A stretch of 6,905 nt of DNA from Calditrichota bacterium (GTDB lineage Bacteria; Zhuqueibacterota; Zhuqueibacteria; Residuimicrobiales; Krinioviventaceae). The number at the start of each line of letters is the position of its first letter. Within the stretch, counting starts at the first letter, position 1. Where the stretch lies: NCBI GenBank assembly GCA_003818595.1, contig RPQV01000185.1, positions 1-6,905 on the forward strand, read 5' to 3'. Positions 6,297 to 6,905 of this stretch are shown one piece after another. Under the pieces are notes generated by a model, which was given only the letters and a program-made list of their open reading frames with translations, was not told the origin of the DNA and did not search any database. A program made the position numbers and the translations under genes.

Positions 6297-6461
6297 GTCG
6301 TTGATTTTTCGCAAATGGCCGGAAGACAGGTCATGGCAACATGGTATAATCCTGTGACCGGCGTTTACCGCGATGCCGGATTATTCAGCGTTGATCGACG
6401 TGAACTCATAACTCCGCCTGAAAACCAGGATTGGGTACTATGGCTCAAGTCGCAAATGTGA
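6297..6461 (+). pseudogene. Remnant: C-terminal end of a glycoside-hydrolase Collagen_bind_2-like domain
   Basis: In one frame 6297-6461 reads VVDFSQMAGRQVMATWYNPVTG, then an acidic/aromatic stretch, then ITPPENQDWVLWLKSQM and TGA. This fits the end of the 'putative collagen-binding domain of a collagenase' (PF12904), which closes DUF4038/GH140-type hydrolases (pattern: VDLS..G..V.A.WYDPRTG ... F.PP...DWVL.L). The catalytic part is missing: directly upstream is the intact isomerase gene in another frame. The only ATG close to the homology (6315) would give 48 aa and has no good ribosome binding site. Just before it, 6277-6297 in the next frame reads GFYSAAS, which could be the preceding strand of the same domain after a frameshift. 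Best read as a decayed or deleted hydrolase tail; an assembly join is the alternative. Family recognition is from memory of the motif, not a search. Confidence 0.6.
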
Positions 6462-6470
6462 TGATCCTAT

Positions 6471-6905
6471 TCAGTACAGCAGGAAGCACTTACGCCTTGA
6501 TTCCCAACTTTCCTCGTCACCGACCAGACGCGCATCGAAATCATCAACCTTGCCGGCCGGATCATCGACCCAAGTGCGGAAAAAGGTCCCACCGGTGAGC
6601 AGATCGATTGCGAGTCGGTTAGTCTCGTATTCGTAATCAAATTTTCGCCAAAGGGCATAATCGGGGTAATTGTTGCGAATCGCTTTCAAGATCAAAGCGA
6701 CGATGCGATAGGGTTTAAAACGCTCATGCTGATAACCCCAATGATCAGTATGAATCTGCAACCCTGAACATAACCCGCCCGCATACTTGTGAAATGTCGG
6801 TTCGAAAAAGCATGGACGAATGAAACAGCCCTGTAACCACGGTGCCTTGAGTGTTAAAAGTTGTGGAAGAATTTTTTCAAAGTGAATGTCCGGCGCTCCA
6901 ACGAC
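6471..6905 (-). CDS. DUF1343 / NamZ-like exo-beta-N-acetylmuramidase, C-terminal part (5' end outside window)
   Basis: On the minus strand the frame is open from 6905 down to the TGA at 6473-6471, giving the last 144 residues. Conserved DUF1343 motifs in order: GAPDIHF, an RPCFFEPTFHKYAG block, CSGLQIH, then FKPYRIVALILKAI, YPDYALWR, YEYETNRLAIDLLTG, and a terminal block ending FLLY. The TTG at 6761 is internal and not a start, because the FEPTFHKYAG block lies upstream of it. Characterised DUF1343 proteins (NamZ, GH171) remove N-acetylmuramic acid from the non-reducing end of peptidoglycan fragments; full proteins are roughly 400 aa, so about two thirds, including the catalytic region, is off the window. 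It is convergent with the upstream genes, its stop only 9 bases from that of the hydrolase remnant, with no terminator seen between. Confidence 0.87.
   Translation of the reverse strand, partial: VVGAPDIHFEKILPQLLTLKAPWLQGCFIRPCFFEPTFHKYAGGLCSGLQIHTDHWGYQHERFKPYRIVALILKAIRNNYPDYALWRKFDYEYETNRLAIDLLTGGTFFRTWVDDPAGKVDDFDARLVGDEESWESRRKCFLLY

Overview
The window looks like a chromosome segment from an uncultured or little-studied member of the FCB group (the Ignavibacteria / Calditrichota / KSB1 / Marinimicrobia neighbourhood). The main evidence is two secreted proteins ending in the type IX secretion (T9SS) type A sorting domain with the NYPNPFNP(S/T)T signature, one of them also carrying the SETNN-GF / YYRLKQVD fibronectin-like module typical of these phyla. 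Phylum placement beyond FCB is inference.

Layout. (1) Positions 1-834 (+): 3' part of a T9SS-exported surface protein, open at the left edge and closed by a perfect 14-bp terminator-like hairpin. (2) 874-1054: leader region of the next gene, holding a striking 21-pair hairpin with no U-tract. (3) 1055-3109 (+): a complete 684-aa T9SS cargo protein with a Sec signal peptide, a domain shared with the upstream protein, four divergent InlB-type B-repeats, a fibronectin-like domain and the sorting domain. It ends in a two-stem intrinsic terminator with nine Ts. (4) 3110-3795: a 686-base stretch without a supportable gene; it holds the terminator and then a composite repeat island of ACGCAAAG / GCACGGAGG motifs in two opposed copies around an 11-bp inverted repeat. 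(5) 3796-4737 (+): a Tat-exported aldo/keto reductase. (6) 4847-6265 (+): a cysteine-rich L-fucose/L-arabinose-isomerase family enzyme. (7) about 6297-6461 (+): an orphan C-terminal piece of a glycoside-hydrolase-associated (Collagen_bind_2-like) domain, probably a gene remnant. (8) 6471-6905 (-): C-terminal 144 aa of a DUF1343 / NamZ-like exo-beta-N-acetylmuramidase, running off the right edge and convergent with everything else.

The right half reads as carbohydrate metabolism: a sugar isomerase and a periplasmic oxidoreductase 109 bases apart on the same strand, next to a remnant of a glycan-hydrolase accessory domain and a peptidoglycan-sugar hydrolase. The left half encodes surface-exposed or released proteins. 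I see no obvious new defence, mobile or RNA system. The items most worth a second look are the leader hairpin at 959-1004, the domain shared by the adjacent T9SS cargo proteins, the opposed repeat island at 3331-3605, the terminator-like element inside the start of the isomerase gene, and the truncated hydrolase tail at 6297-6461.
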